Source: Diadophis punctatus similis (Eukaryota > Chordata > Lepidosauria > Squamata > Dipsadidae). Taken from it: a stretch of DNA of 64,000 bases. The stretch is taken from NCBI GenBank assembly GCA_023053685.1, contig JALIGW010000003.1, positions 43,036,496 to 43,100,495 on the forward strand, read 5' to 3'. The notes under the pieces were generated by a model. That model was not told where the DNA came from. It worked only from the letters and a program-made list of their open reading frames with translations, and did not search any database. Numbering within the stretch: the first letter of the stretch is position 1; each line of letters opens with the position of its first letter. The position numbers were made by a program, and so were the translations under genes. This document shows, one piece after another, positions 49,883-60,570 of this stretch.

Positions 49883-50129
49883 TAATAAGCCACATAAGAT
49901 ATTTTAATGGTTGACTCTCCAAAATGTCTCTGTGTGTATAGCTATGTGTTCCTATACAAATTATGTGTCTGTATAGATGAGATAAAATTAGCTAGACATA
50001 CCCACTCCCTCCACATTTATAATCTGCCCCAATCCTAACTAACTCTAGAGAGGATATGATGAAATCAAGTGCAAAAGACAAAAACCAAGTAAAAACTTGG
50101 TGTAAACAGTTAAAGCATACAGTTAAAAG

Positions 50130-50930
50130 CCAGTATTGATTATGTGCCATGAGATCATGTCAGTTCTTAGCAACCACATAGATTTTCTTCAGTTTGGTCT
50201 GCCCCTAACCTGGCCCTTTGTGTGGCCCTAAGTCATAATTATAATCAAGCCTATTCGCTTTGCCACAGACCATCCTGTTCCCTTTCCTAACATTATAAAC
50301 TTCAATAGAGAGCTAGGTCTAGTAGGATAATTGGAGACTGATCATTTGTACCTTGAGTGAGAGCTCTGGGTTGATTTGTTCAATGATCCATTTGTTAGTT
50401 TTCTTGCCTTACTATGATCTTCCCCAACACCAGTGTTCAAAAATACATTCAAAGCCCTTCCTGAAATCTGTGAAGATCTAACTTTTTCTCCAGGCATTAA
50501 TCCAGGAGATTGGTTGAATCCAATATGAGTGCAGTTATGTTGGATATTTGCTATAATGTCTCAATTTAATGTATTATGGATGTTTTGTTTTTGTTTTAAT
50601 TTTAAATTGCATTTGACTATAAAATTCATCAAGCTCTTCTTTCTTTGCATCAGTGGTTGGAGCATAAGCTTGGATAATTGTCATATTAAAGGGTTGTCTG
50701 TACAATCTATTAATATTATGCAGTCATTAATTGCACTGTAGTCGTGTTGTTGTTGCTATTTTCATAGCTATGAAAGCAACATATGTCTTTCTTTGTTTTT
50801 CCTACCCTGAACAATAAACAACAGTATGATCTCCTGACTGAAAGTGTCTAACTCCATTGCATTGCATTTCACTACACATATCAATATGTAGCCAATTCAC
50901 TTTATCTTTCACTGTGTTGAACTTTTCCAT
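50130..50930 (-). pseudogene. Strongly decayed Bov-B/RTE LINE
   Basis: On the minus strand, about 50700-50590 encodes LYRQPFNMTIIQAYAPT followed by KKEELDEFYSQM. This is the RTE endonuclease motif seen at 36410-36480. Upstream (to about 50930) the frame is broken. Downstream, the reverse complement of ATGATCTTCCCCAACACCAG and TTCAAAAATAC (50417-50445) resembles the Bov-B region near the 3' end. Heavy decay makes the limits approximate. Confidence 0.55.
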
Positions 50931-51033
50931 ATTAATATGTCTTATGTTGCTTATTTCCACTGTAATTTTGCTTCTATAACTTTGACTTTTCTATTCTGCA
51001 TGGCAACATTAACAACTAGCCACATCAAAAACA

Positions 51034-51396
51034 CAGTGGTGAAATCCAATTTTTTTACTACCAGTTCTGTGGGTGTGGCTTGGTGGATATGGCGTGGCTT
51101 GGTGGGCATGGCAGGGGAAGGATACTGCAAAATCTCCATTCCCACCCCACTCCAGGGGAAGGATATTACAAAATCTCCATTCCCACCCCATTCCAGGGGA
51201 AGGATACTGCAAAATCCCCATTCCCTCCCCACTCCTAGGGGAAGGATATTGCAAAATCTCCATTCCCACCCCACTCTGGGGCCAGCCAGAGATTCTCCGA
51301 ACTACTCAAAAATTCCACTACCGGTTTTCAGAACTACTCAAAATTTCTGCTACCGTTTTTCCAGAACCTGTCAGAACCTGCTTTATTTCACCCCTG
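51034..51396. mobile_element. Non-autonomous hAT element (CAGTGGTGAAATCC type) with internal 41-bp repeats
   Basis: Perfect duplication CAAAAACA at 51026-51033 and 51397-51404. Ends are CAGTGGTGAAATCC and, read backwards, CAGGGGTGAAATAA. The interior carries a tandem array of about four 41-bp units (51114-51279) beginning GGGGAAGGATA. A second copy begins at 63885 and runs off the window. Confidence 0.92.
51114..51279. repeat. 41-bp tandem repeat, four units, inside a hAT element
   Basis: Units start at about 51114, 51155, 51196 and 51238 and have the shape GGGGAAGGATAYTRCAAAAT then CTCCATTCCCACCCCACTCC. Sizes are 41, 41, 42 and about 41 bp. Confidence 0.88.
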
Positions 51397-51542
51397 CAAA
51401 AACACCATTACTATTCCCAAAAATCCTCAGATCTAGTAAGTTGAGAGCTATCTAACATGAAAGGTTCATCGTCCAGCACTATGATATTGTCCATTTTGCA
51501 TTTTTTAAATAAAATATAGAAGTTGTATACCATTATATTTAT

Positions 51543-51794
51543 TGAATCCGGAGGCGGAAGGACGACATGAGACTGGGTTTAAAACAACCAGTCTTTATTC
51601 AAAGGAACAGCAATGGCAACAGATATAACGCAACTGAGTAGATCGGTACAGAATTACCTCAGCCGTGTTTGACAGCTCTATTTAAGGTAGCTGTCAAACG
51701 CGGTGGCCAATCGGGAGGCTGGATTCTCCCGCTTCAGTAGCCGGCCAATCAGCGGCGACGGCTACTGTTGCCGGCAACGTGGGAGGACGTAACA
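51543..51794 (-). mobile_element. Solo LTR, family 3 (related to family 2)
   Basis: On the minus strand it runs TGTTACGTCCTCCCACG ... CCGGATTCA, with GATTGGCC twice (CCAAT-type boxes), TTAAATAGAG (TATA-like) and TTTGAATAAAGACTGG (polyadenylation signal). TG...CA ends are present. No matching duplication was found: ATATT occurs near both ends but is not directly adjacent on the left. It shares the TGTTACGT start with 44009-44233. Confidence 0.75.
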
Positions 51795-51799
51795 ATATT

Positions 51800-53244
51800 C
51801 TCCCACTCAGTATAAAATGCTGCCTTTGCCATTGTCACTAATGTGATAATCTGTCTCTATTACCTTCCTATGGTGATATAGGTGCCTGCTTGCTTTATCT
51901 TGGCAGTTAGAATGACTTTCAAGCCTTAGGTGACTCTTTTGGGACTCTTGGCTTCACCCCTGATATTTTTTACTCATCCCTCCCAGAACCTCCCTTCCTC
52001 TATCCATCCCCATGATGAAGACAGCACAGCAAGATTGTGGATTAAGAATCACAGGCAACTTTAAAACTAAACTTATCTAAACTAAACATATACCCCCACT
52101 TCCTTACTCTATTCTTCTGATTCTCACTGGACTACATGATAGCTTGGAAACAATATGAAAATGTGAAAACAATAATTATTCCTGCTCCATCTACTTTTTA
52201 AAGGCCTGTTATCTTTTCCTGATGTTGCTTTAGATCAGAGAAGAACCTAATCCCATTTGTTGGGTCCCAAGAAATAGGACAAATGACATTACTAGTTCAG
52301 TGTTTAATCATAGTTCACTTTGGGAGAATTTTTACACTGCAGTAAGTGTGTTAAGGCTACTGGAGTCTTAAAGCATATCACTTTTGCCCTATGCCTTTGA
52401 ATTGTGGATGTATAATTTAGTATCCTGGAGGCTATCCCAAACCAGCTTGAGATCATGTCCTGCCTGTGAGCAAACGCGTTCTTCTTCTCTGCTTTTAAAC
52501 TTACTTACAGTAACTACTTGTGTTTTTCATCAAATAAGGAAACTCAACATGTGTGGGTGAGGTGGAGTAGGGTGAGGAGATTGTATACATATCTTCAGTT
52601 TTCTTAACTTGTATAGAATGTTCTGTTTATCAGAGCAAGAGAAAGTATTCCCATTAATCTCACAAACCATTTCTGCCATCTCCAGGATTCTGTCTGCTGG
52701 AGAGCTGAGTAGGAGGAAGGGGAAAATGTTGCCTTTCATCTACCCAAGAAGAAACAAAAGCTGTGACAATTGTGCCTGAGAAATCTGTAGTACTTGTGAG
52801 GCAGCCTGGGGGTCATGGCTTTGTTTCTTGACAGGTCTGGGTCTCCTCAACACTGTAATTTCAATGTCAGCTTCTACTAAAATGCAAGTACTGGGAGAAA
52901 TTCACAGTACAGCTGGTAAAATGCAGCAAAGTAACTCCCTGCATCTTCCCCTGTGGGCAGATATCTGCTGGAGGCAATCTATATAATTCCCACCCAGCTG
53001 TATTTGGCCAAGTGGACATCAACACACAGTGCTGAAGAATCTAGATGCTTCGGTAGCCAAGATGTCAGACTTAGTAAAAGGATTTCTGGATTTGGAATTA
53101 AGAAGAAATGCCTTGGGAAAGTCTCCTAATCCAAATGTGGAGATATTGCTAAAAATATCTACAATAAGAATAAGAAAAACATATCCTAAAAACCATCAGT
53201 TTGGGATGTTTTGATGCTGATATATATATGAGGTTAGGCCAAGA
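51800..53244. other. No recognised feature
   Basis: About 1.4 kb without a nameable repeat or credible frame. Confidence 0.4.
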
Positions 53245-53252
53245 TGTTAAGG

Positions 53253-53989
53253 CAGTGATGGTGAACCTATGGCATGCGTGCCACAGGTGGCACGAGGAGC
53301 CATATCTGAGGGCATGCAAGGCATTGCCCTATGTCAGCTCCAGCATGCATGCGTGCGCTGGCCAGCTGATTTTTGGCCTTCTTTTCGGCCCTTTTCGCTC
53401 TCCCCAGGCTCCAATAAAGCCTCCTGAAGCCTGGGGATGCCGAAAAATGGCCCAACAGACCAACTGGAAGTTCGGAAACAAAACGGAAGTGGAGCTGCCC
53501 TACTACTTGCCTTCAGATAGTTGCAACCAGGCCCATTTCTTCTGCAGCCAGCAAAGCTTTCCTGAAGGCCTCTGTAGCCGATAACAGAGCTCCAGATCGA
53601 TCCTGAGCTCTGTTATCGGCTACAGAGGCCTTCAGGAAAGCTTTGCTGGCTGCAGAAGAAATGGGCCGAGGTGTGCGAGGCTTGGTTGCAACTATCTGAA
53701 GGTAAGTAGTAGGGCAGCTCCACTTCCGTTTTGTTTCCGAACTTCCAGTTGGCCCGTTGGGCCGTTTTTTGGCATCTCCAGGCTTCAGGAGGCTTTTGGG
53801 AGAGCGAAAAACAGCCCAATGGGCCTACCAGAAGTGGGAGGCTTCAGTGAGGCCTGTGTGCATGCATGGGGGGTTTGTGTGCATGCACGGGGGAGGGCAT
53901 TGCATTATGGGTGTGAGCACCTGCACGCACGCTATCGTGCACACGCACACCCTTTTGGCACCCGAGCCAAAAAAGGTTTGCCATCCCTG
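53253..53989. mobile_element. hAT element that is one large hairpin (inverted internal duplication)
   Basis: The ends CAGTGATGGTGAACCT and, read backwards, CAGGGATGGCAAACCT are flanked by TGTTAAGG (53245-53252) and TGCTAAGG (53990-53997), an 8-bp duplication with one mismatch. Inside, 53391-53592 and 53605-53810 are inverted copies of each other with a loop of about 12 nt. Near the centre the arms are almost identical. The same peptide string (ANWKFGNKTEVELPYYLPSD) can be read on both strands, which is a consequence of the palindrome and not of a gene. Compared with copy 1 (384 bp) it is about double size. Confidence 0.85.
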
Positions 53990-54180
53990 TGCTAAGGAAT
54001 CAGATTGAGTCTCAGATCATTCAGTATCTTTACTACCTGTCGGTTGCTGAATCTATATCGAAGGCTTTGTGTTCCCTGTTATCTCCCACCGGGGCTCATA
54101 TCTCTCAACACATTTGCTGGCTACTTATCTATGTTATTAAATTAGCTCTTTAAACCACAAATGACTGCTGGCACAAATGT

Positions 54181-54428
54181 GATACCAATAGCAATAGCAA
54201 TAGCACTTTACTTATATACCGCTTCATAGTGCTTTACAGCACTCTCTAAGCGGTTTACAGAGTTCAGCATATTGCCCCCAACAATCTGGGTCCTCATTTT
54301 ACCGACCTCGGAAGGATGGAAGGCTGAGTCAACCTTGAGCCTAGTGAGATTTGAACAGCTGAACTGCTGAACTAGCAATCAGCTGAAGGTCGCAATGCTG
54401 CTTTTAACCACTGCGCTATCTCAGCTCC
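54181..54428 (-). mobile_element. tRNA-derived squamate SINE, well preserved
   Basis: On the minus strand: GGAGCTGAGATAGCGCAGTG (A box), GCTGTTCAAATCTCAC (B box), then the same body as 32290-32525. A 6-bp ATACCA lies at both edges (54181-54186 and about 54430-54437), a possible short target duplication. Confidence 0.85.
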
Positions 54429-54534
54429 TACATACCAGAGGATGTGTTTCTCAGTCCATTGTAATCCTGAATTTATACTGTCAGAGGACATGCTGTTGTG
54501 AGAAGGAGAGGGTTGTTTGTTTTGTTTCATAAAA

Positions 54535-54735
54535 GAAACTTGGCACAGTATGGTGGTGGAAGTATTGGACTAAAATCTTGAGACACTCAGGTTTAAGTCC
54601 AACGCCAGCCATAGAAACTCATTGGATTACAGTACTGTTGGCCAGTCAGTCACTCTCTTACTGGTTTGTTGCCATGGAGTTAAACTAGAATTGCTTTCAA
54701 CTCCTGGAAAAAAGGCGAGATAAAAACATAACACA
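54535..54735 (+). mobile_element. tRNA-derived SINE, diverged
   Basis: GTATGGTGGTGGAAGTATTG, CTCAGGTTTAAGTCCAACG (B box-like) and GTTGGCCAGTCAGTCACTCT follow the order of a common reptile tRNA-SINE. The 3' end is decayed. Confidence 0.5.
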
Positions 54736-56369
54736 CAAATGTAATCAACCTGCAACAAGCCAGGTCTGTGAGACTGGTGCTGTTTTATTTGCAAAAAAAA
54801 GGTGACATTAACAGGTAGCTCCCAAAAGTGACAATAGTGCCTAGGGTATATCAGAACATAGAAACTGTATTTGAAAACACAATTTAAAAGATTATGATTG
54901 CACACATAAAAAGTTAACTAGAGGAGGATCAACCTGAAGGTGGTTTGGATGTGACTGACTGGTCTGAAGTTGGCATGGATAAGAGGGTGGGAGGAAAAGT
55001 TATTACAAAGGTTAGAAAAAGGAACTGGAAGAAGAGTAGGTAAAAATCATGGTGAGGAGAGTTCTTCAGCTTTGCAGAATAGATAATGAGAGTGTCAGGA
55101 GCACCACACAAGAAATTTGTGGTGGGAGGAAAATAGAATAATGCTGTAGCTTCCAGAACCACCCTCTGTATCATAGGCAGATATAGGCTGTCTATGAGTA
55201 CATTACAAACGACACATAAAATCAGTTGTAGCCCTAGGACAGGTGAAATCTAAGTAAATATAATGTATATCTAGCACAGATCTTAGTGGTGCAAAACATC
55301 CAGGAGCAAACTTCTGAAATACCTGGGCAGAGCACCAAATAATATAATGAGATGTGGCTTAGTAGGTAATGCTGCAGGCAGCAACATCCGTTATAAATCA
55401 CAATGTGTTAAAATGATGGCATATGAATCATGATATTAATGTGCAAAGGACCCAATTTAGTGCTTGTGTCATGTTATCAGATGCAAATAGGTAAATTGAT
55501 TCATTTGGGTCATGAACTCATGTGGTGGATCATCATTTGCCCCCCTTCTTTCATCCTGCTGCAGATGACTTTGGCTGTGGGTTTTAAATATGTCAGAATG
55601 GCAAGGATGTTTGACTTAACATTTTTCAGTGTGCAGAGTACGATGACAGCTAAGTAGGCTAGGGCTTCCTTCTTGTTTTAGGTTATTTGAGATCATAGCA
55701 GGCTCCGGTAGCAGTTCAAATACTGCAAAATTAAGCCATTGCTAGTTACATTCTATAGCTATAACCCACTCTACTGCCGTGAAACAACTTGGACACAGAA
55801 AATGTCTGATATCTGGAATGTTTTATTGATCTGCTGATCAATATAAGAACTTGGCTTGGTTCCTGAAAAAAAGTTATAAGAAAGTTCATGAAAGGTATGT
55901 TCCCTATTATCTTTCATCCTCGGAAAACTCTTTTTCTCCCACCCCTCAGCACACCTGATAATAAGAAACTCTTGTGAATAATGGTGGATTTGGTATTTGG
56001 GGATCTTGGGAAAGGGAATAAATCACCCAAACTTATCCTAAAATAAATTAACTTTTAAAAAATTAGACTTACCATCATTCTTTTCAGGAGTCTGTGATTG
56101 CAAATTCAGAAGAATCCCTTAATTTTCCAACCTTAGAAAATTTGATGGTTTGGATGGGGAACATTTGAGACCACAACCTGATTGCCTGCTGCCCTTGGTC
56201 CTAATTTCACCTCTGTTCTGCTGTGCTTGACATATGTACAGTGACAATTTTGACAACATGACAATTACTTCATCTTCCTAGACTTGACTTGTTCTATCAG
56301 GAGTGGATTTTTTCCTCCCTAGGATGACTGAGTTCCTTGTGTAAACTTTCAAAATGTATTATTTATTAA
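54736..56369. other. No recognised feature
   Basis: About 1.6 kb without a nameable repeat, motif or frame. Confidence 0.4.
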
Positions 56370-56690
56370 TTAATCATATTTATATGGCTGCCCATCTCAT
56401 GCAGTGTGATTCTGGGTGGGGTTAAAAACAACCATAAAATATTTTTAAACAAATATAAAAAGTACAAAAAATAATATTGTAAAATGTAAAGATGGTGCAT
56501 CGGATTATAAACAATGGAATCACCTAATCAAATTATACTTCCTTTGCTATTCCTAGGCCTGTTGACACAACCAGGTTTTAAGGGATTTTTTGGAAGGTTG
56601 GGAGAAATGGAGACAATCTCATCTCAGGGAGGATGATGTTCCATAGAATGGGTGGCACAGCTGAATGATATGATTTCATTATTAGTTAAA
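56370..56690 (-). mobile_element. L2-like LINE 3' fragment
   Basis: Order as in other L2 copies: the tail-proximal GGCTGCCCATCTCATGCAG and GATTCTGGGTGGGGTTAAAA, then the LKTWL-equivalent (AACCAGGTTTTAAGGGATTT, about 56570) and TTCCATAGAATGGGTGGCAC. No frame remains open. Confidence 0.55.
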
Positions 56691-56839
56691 TATCACAAAA
56701 TAAAAATACAATACTAATTTATAATAAATATAAAATGAAATAACATTAAAAAATAAAGCATGCTGGTTGGGGAATTCTGGGAATCATACATCTTAAAGCT
56801 GTCAATTTTAAAAAGTAATGCTCTATAGGGATGAACCTA

Positions 56840-57260
56840 GATTGTATTACCAGCTGATAAAGTATAGAAGAGGCTGCCACACTGACACCAACACATTCCT
56901 AATTATACTGTATCTTCGCATGAATTTTAATTGCAATTTGCTTTGGGAACCAATCTGAGCTGGAAAACAAAAATAAACCTTTTGGCTAGAGCTCCTGCTG
57001 TAAGGGCTTGAATGAATGAAAATCATAATCTCTCTCTTGCAATGCGAACTCTGCTTTTTGGGTGTTTTGATCAGAAACATCAATCCTGTAATGAGGTGGG
57101 CTGAGATGCTGCTTTAAGTGATTGATTTTGGAGTCATGATTAAGTCCAGCGGGGAAACAGATGATAGAAGAACACAAGGCCTGTTGGAAATGATGGAAAC
57201 TGATCAAGCAGTCCTGCGATCAATGCAGTTCCTTTTTAATTTCAATGAAATTTTAACAAT
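56840..57260. promoter_or_regulatory. Candidate conserved non-coding block
   Basis: Repeat-free and compositionally balanced, with several homeodomain-type motifs (CCTAATTATAC, TTTTAATTGC, CATGATTAAG, AAGTGATTGATTTTGG). Motif clustering only; conservation cannot be judged. Confidence 0.22.
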
Positions 57261-57619
57261 GAAACCTGAATAGCTACGTCAGTGGTATCTACACATGCTT
57301 GAGAAATTTGGTGTTTGTGAATTCTAATATAGACCAAGCCAACTGTTGTTTCATAGATGTCAGAGCTTGGTTATTCATCCCTTTCAGTGATTCTCAAACA
57401 GTCTGCCATACAGTACTTCACGTGGGGGAAAAATAGAAGGAATACACAGGATATAATCATATAACTCCTTGAATAGCGTTCTAGTCTCAGACAAGGGAAT
57501 GAAATGCCAGATCCCTCTTATGTGCTTGTCTTTGAAATTCAGAATATCCAAAGTCAGGAATTTCTGACTATGGCAAGTTCCAAAAAGGGGAAATAATGTA
57601 GACCCTGCTTCAGGCATTT

Positions 57620-58022
57620 TATTTATTTATTTATTTTGTCAAGTACGTGTTGGTAATATACATAGATGTAACATTGTTTATATACATAAGATTGGTACTG
57701 AAAGAGGGAACATTAGGACAGGGACGGTAGGCACGCTGGTGCACTTATGCACGCCCCTTACTGACCTCTTAGGAATCGGGTGAAGTCAACAGTGGACAGT
57801 CTTAGGGTAAAGTTTTGGGGGTTTGATGATGAAACCACAGAGTCAGGTAGTGAGTTCCAGGCATTTACCACTCTGTTGCTAAAGTCATATTTTCTATAGT
57901 CAAGTTTGGAGCGGTTCACTTCGAGTTTGTATCTGTTGTGTGCTCGTGTATTGTTGTGGTTGAAGCTGAAGTAGTCGTTGACAGGAAGGACGTTGTAGCA
58001 GATAATTTTATGAGCTATGCTT
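57620..58022 (-). mobile_element. CR1-type LINE 3' end, young subfamily copy 1
   Basis: TTTA tail, then the family 3' untranslated region and the last ORF2 codons; the minus-strand reading contains the NRSKLDYRKYDFSN-type block. It is truncated at about 58022, in the IAHKII region. The sequence is close to 59430-59860 with few differences over about 400 bp. Confidence 0.82.
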
Positions 58023-59429
58023 AAATTATTAGAGCATGTCCGTTTGCTTTTATAATTGTTCTGCTATTATGTTTAAAATATATAGGATTACATTTAAAGC
58101 TTGTTGTTTTAAGAGAAAATGTAGATAGAAATGTCTATTTGGAAATAAAATACATATAAAAGCTTATATTTACACAAACACTTTTGTACAAGAGAATAAT
58201 ACAGAAACAGGGTAGAAAAAAAAACAAATAGCAATAAATACATGAAATCTGAAAGGTACTATAAACTGGGAACAGACAGAGCTGTCCATCCTGACTTGTA
58301 CCTTGAGAGTTAATAGGAAGAGATACTCTTTGGATTTCCCCCTTCAGGTTGAACTATTTTCTACAGTTTCATATTTTTAAGTACTTTTATATTTCCTAAA
58401 TGTGATAGCAATCGAGGAAAATGGTGTACTGCAGCACTGTGTCTTATATCAGCTGCATCATCAGAGTACAACAAAAGAAATATACAAATAAGTCAACAAA
58501 ATTTGCTCTAATTAAAGGTTGACCTAATTAGACTCTTGTCCATCAAACAGCTCCTTGAAATGGCAGAAGAGAAGGAAAAGAATGGGTTAAGATGAGCCAC
58601 TGAGTCAGAGCATCTGTTTGATGAAGTGACACATCTGAGTTTGGCTTTTCAGTAGATTTCTTTCATGGGCTCTTCTCTTTCAATCAAACGGTACATTCAC
58701 TTCGCATCATTTCTAGTTCCCAATTCCTCCAAACCATTTTGGAGGCAACTGTGCAATCATCTTCACTTTTCCCCATGTTGGAACCCAGAGAGAAATCACC
58801 ATGAGCCAGCTGATCACTACTGATATTTACCTGGTGCTCTTTCCTATGCCACTCAAGCTAATAAGAACTGTGAAATCTCCTTTTTGCACTACAAAGGGAA
58901 TGAAACCAATCGCAAGTCTTCTCCCACTCATAGAGGACTGAACCACTACAGATATTAAGGAGAGGAGATGTAGGATTTCCTACTAAGGATCACACAAACT
59001 CTCACTTCCTGGGATTGTGCTGGGAGAACCGTGCAGCTGATCCCCCCTGAGGTCCTCTGGAATGGCCTTCTGGAAGAGTTCAAATGTGAACTTTCTTCCA
59101 GAAACAGCTGAAGAGCTTTTCCAAGAGGGTATTTGAATGTTGACACCAGATGCTACTTTTGCATATAGTCCATTTTTTAATATTTATGACTATGATAGTA
59201 TCTTTTTGGTGAGCCATCAAGAATCTACTTATGCTTGTGATGGGGTATATATTTAATTAATACATAAATAATTAAACTCCCCTGAAGCTTTGTTCAGGTG
59301 CTACACTGCAGGAAAAGAAAATACCTTTCTATGCTGCATTTTCAAATAAAATAGTGCAGGGCCAGAAAGGGAAGGGGAAAAAATAATAATCCAGTTCTTC
59401 AGATGAACAAATGTCACATGATCAATTGT
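58023..59429. other. No recognised feature
   Basis: About 1.4 kb without a nameable repeat or credible frame. Confidence 0.4.
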
Positions 59430-60340
59430 TTATTTATTTATTTTTATTTTATTTATTTATTTATTTATTTTTGTCAAGTACGTGTTAGTAATATACATAG
59501 ATGTAACATTGTTTATGTACATAAGATTGGTACTGATAAGAGGGAACATTAGGACAGAGATGGTAGGCACGCTGGTGCACTTATGCACGCCCCTTACTGA
59601 CCTCTTAGGAATCGGGTGAGGTCAACAGTGGACAGTCTTAGGGTAACGTTTTGGGGGGTTTGGTGACGAAACCACAGAGTCAGGTAGTGACTTCCAGGCA
59701 TTTACCACTCTGTTGCTAAAGTCATATTTTCTACAGTCAAGTTTGGAGCGGTTCACTTTGAGTTTGTATCTGTTATGTGCTCATGTATTGTTGTGGTTGA
59801 AGCTGAAGTAGTCATTGAGAGGAAGGATGTTGTAGTGGATAATTTTATGAGCTATGCTTAGGTCGTGCCGAAGGCGATGTAGTTCTAAGCTTTCTAAGCC
59901 TAGGATTTCAAGTCTGGTTGCGTAAGGTATTCTGTTGTGAGTAGATGAGTAGAGGACTCTTCTCGTAAAGTATCTCTGGACACTTTCTAATGTATTTATG
60001 TCCGATATGCGGTGTGGGTTCCAGACAGATGAGCTGTATTCGAGGATTGGTCTGGCGAATGTTTTGTATGCTCTGGTTAGTAGTGTGATATTACCAAAGA
60101 AGAAGCTACGTAAGATTAGGTTAACAACTCTTGAAGCCTTTTTGGCAATGTTGTTGCAGTGGGCTTTGGCACTTAGGTCATTTGATATGAGTATTCCAAG
60201 GTCTTTGACAGAGTGAGGGTCGTCTGTAAGGTCTTGTCTATTCAGCTTGTATTTAGTGTTCTGATTTTTTTTTTGCCAATGTGTAGGACAGAGCATTTGT
60301 TGGCTGAGTTTTGGAGTTGCCAGATGTTTGACCCTCTTAG
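59430..60340 (-). pseudogene. CR1-type LINE, 3' end of the reverse transcriptase, young subfamily copy 2
   Basis: After the TTTA tail and 3' untranslated region, the minus strand 60296-59781 encodes KYKLNRQDLTDDPHSVKDLG, ARPILEYSSSVWNPHRISD and ESVQRYFTRRV, the C-terminal part of CR1 ORF2. The FADD box lies upstream of the truncation and is missing. A T-run near 60263-60271 breaks the frame at the upper end. It is orthologous in position to 15742-16560 of the older copy. Confidence 0.83.
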
Positions 60341-60429
60341 TGTTAGTAGTCAGTAGTTTGTGTCAGGAGTCAGCTTCAAACTGATTCAACAACATGTTGT
60401 GTGCTCCATCAGGAGTATACATACTCTCC

Positions 60430-60570
60430 TCCATTTTTTCTCAGAACAACTTTTGAGGATTGGTTGGGCTAAGGGAAAATGATTGATTATCCAGCGAGCC
60501 TCCATGGTGGGAAATGGACTTGAACCCAGATCTTCCTGGTCCTAATGCAATGCTACACTACATTTTACAT
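60430..60570 (-). mobile_element. Decayed tRNA-derived SINE fragment
   Basis: On the minus strand GTAGTGTAGCATTGCATTAG, GATCTGGGTTCAAGTCCATT (B box) and CCACCATGGAGGCTCGC are in SINE order. The limits are uncertain. Confidence 0.4.

Noticed and set aside
51114..51279. CRISPR-like direct repeats
   Set aside because: Units are contiguous without spacers and sit in a vertebrate transposon.
50937..51455. 172-codon plus-strand frame with repeated GKDITKSPFPPHS-like segments
   Set aside because: The repetition is the 41-bp minisatellite inside a hAT element.
53201..53819. Two opposing frames with the same peptide
   Set aside because: Both strands of the hairpin hAT element give the same translation.
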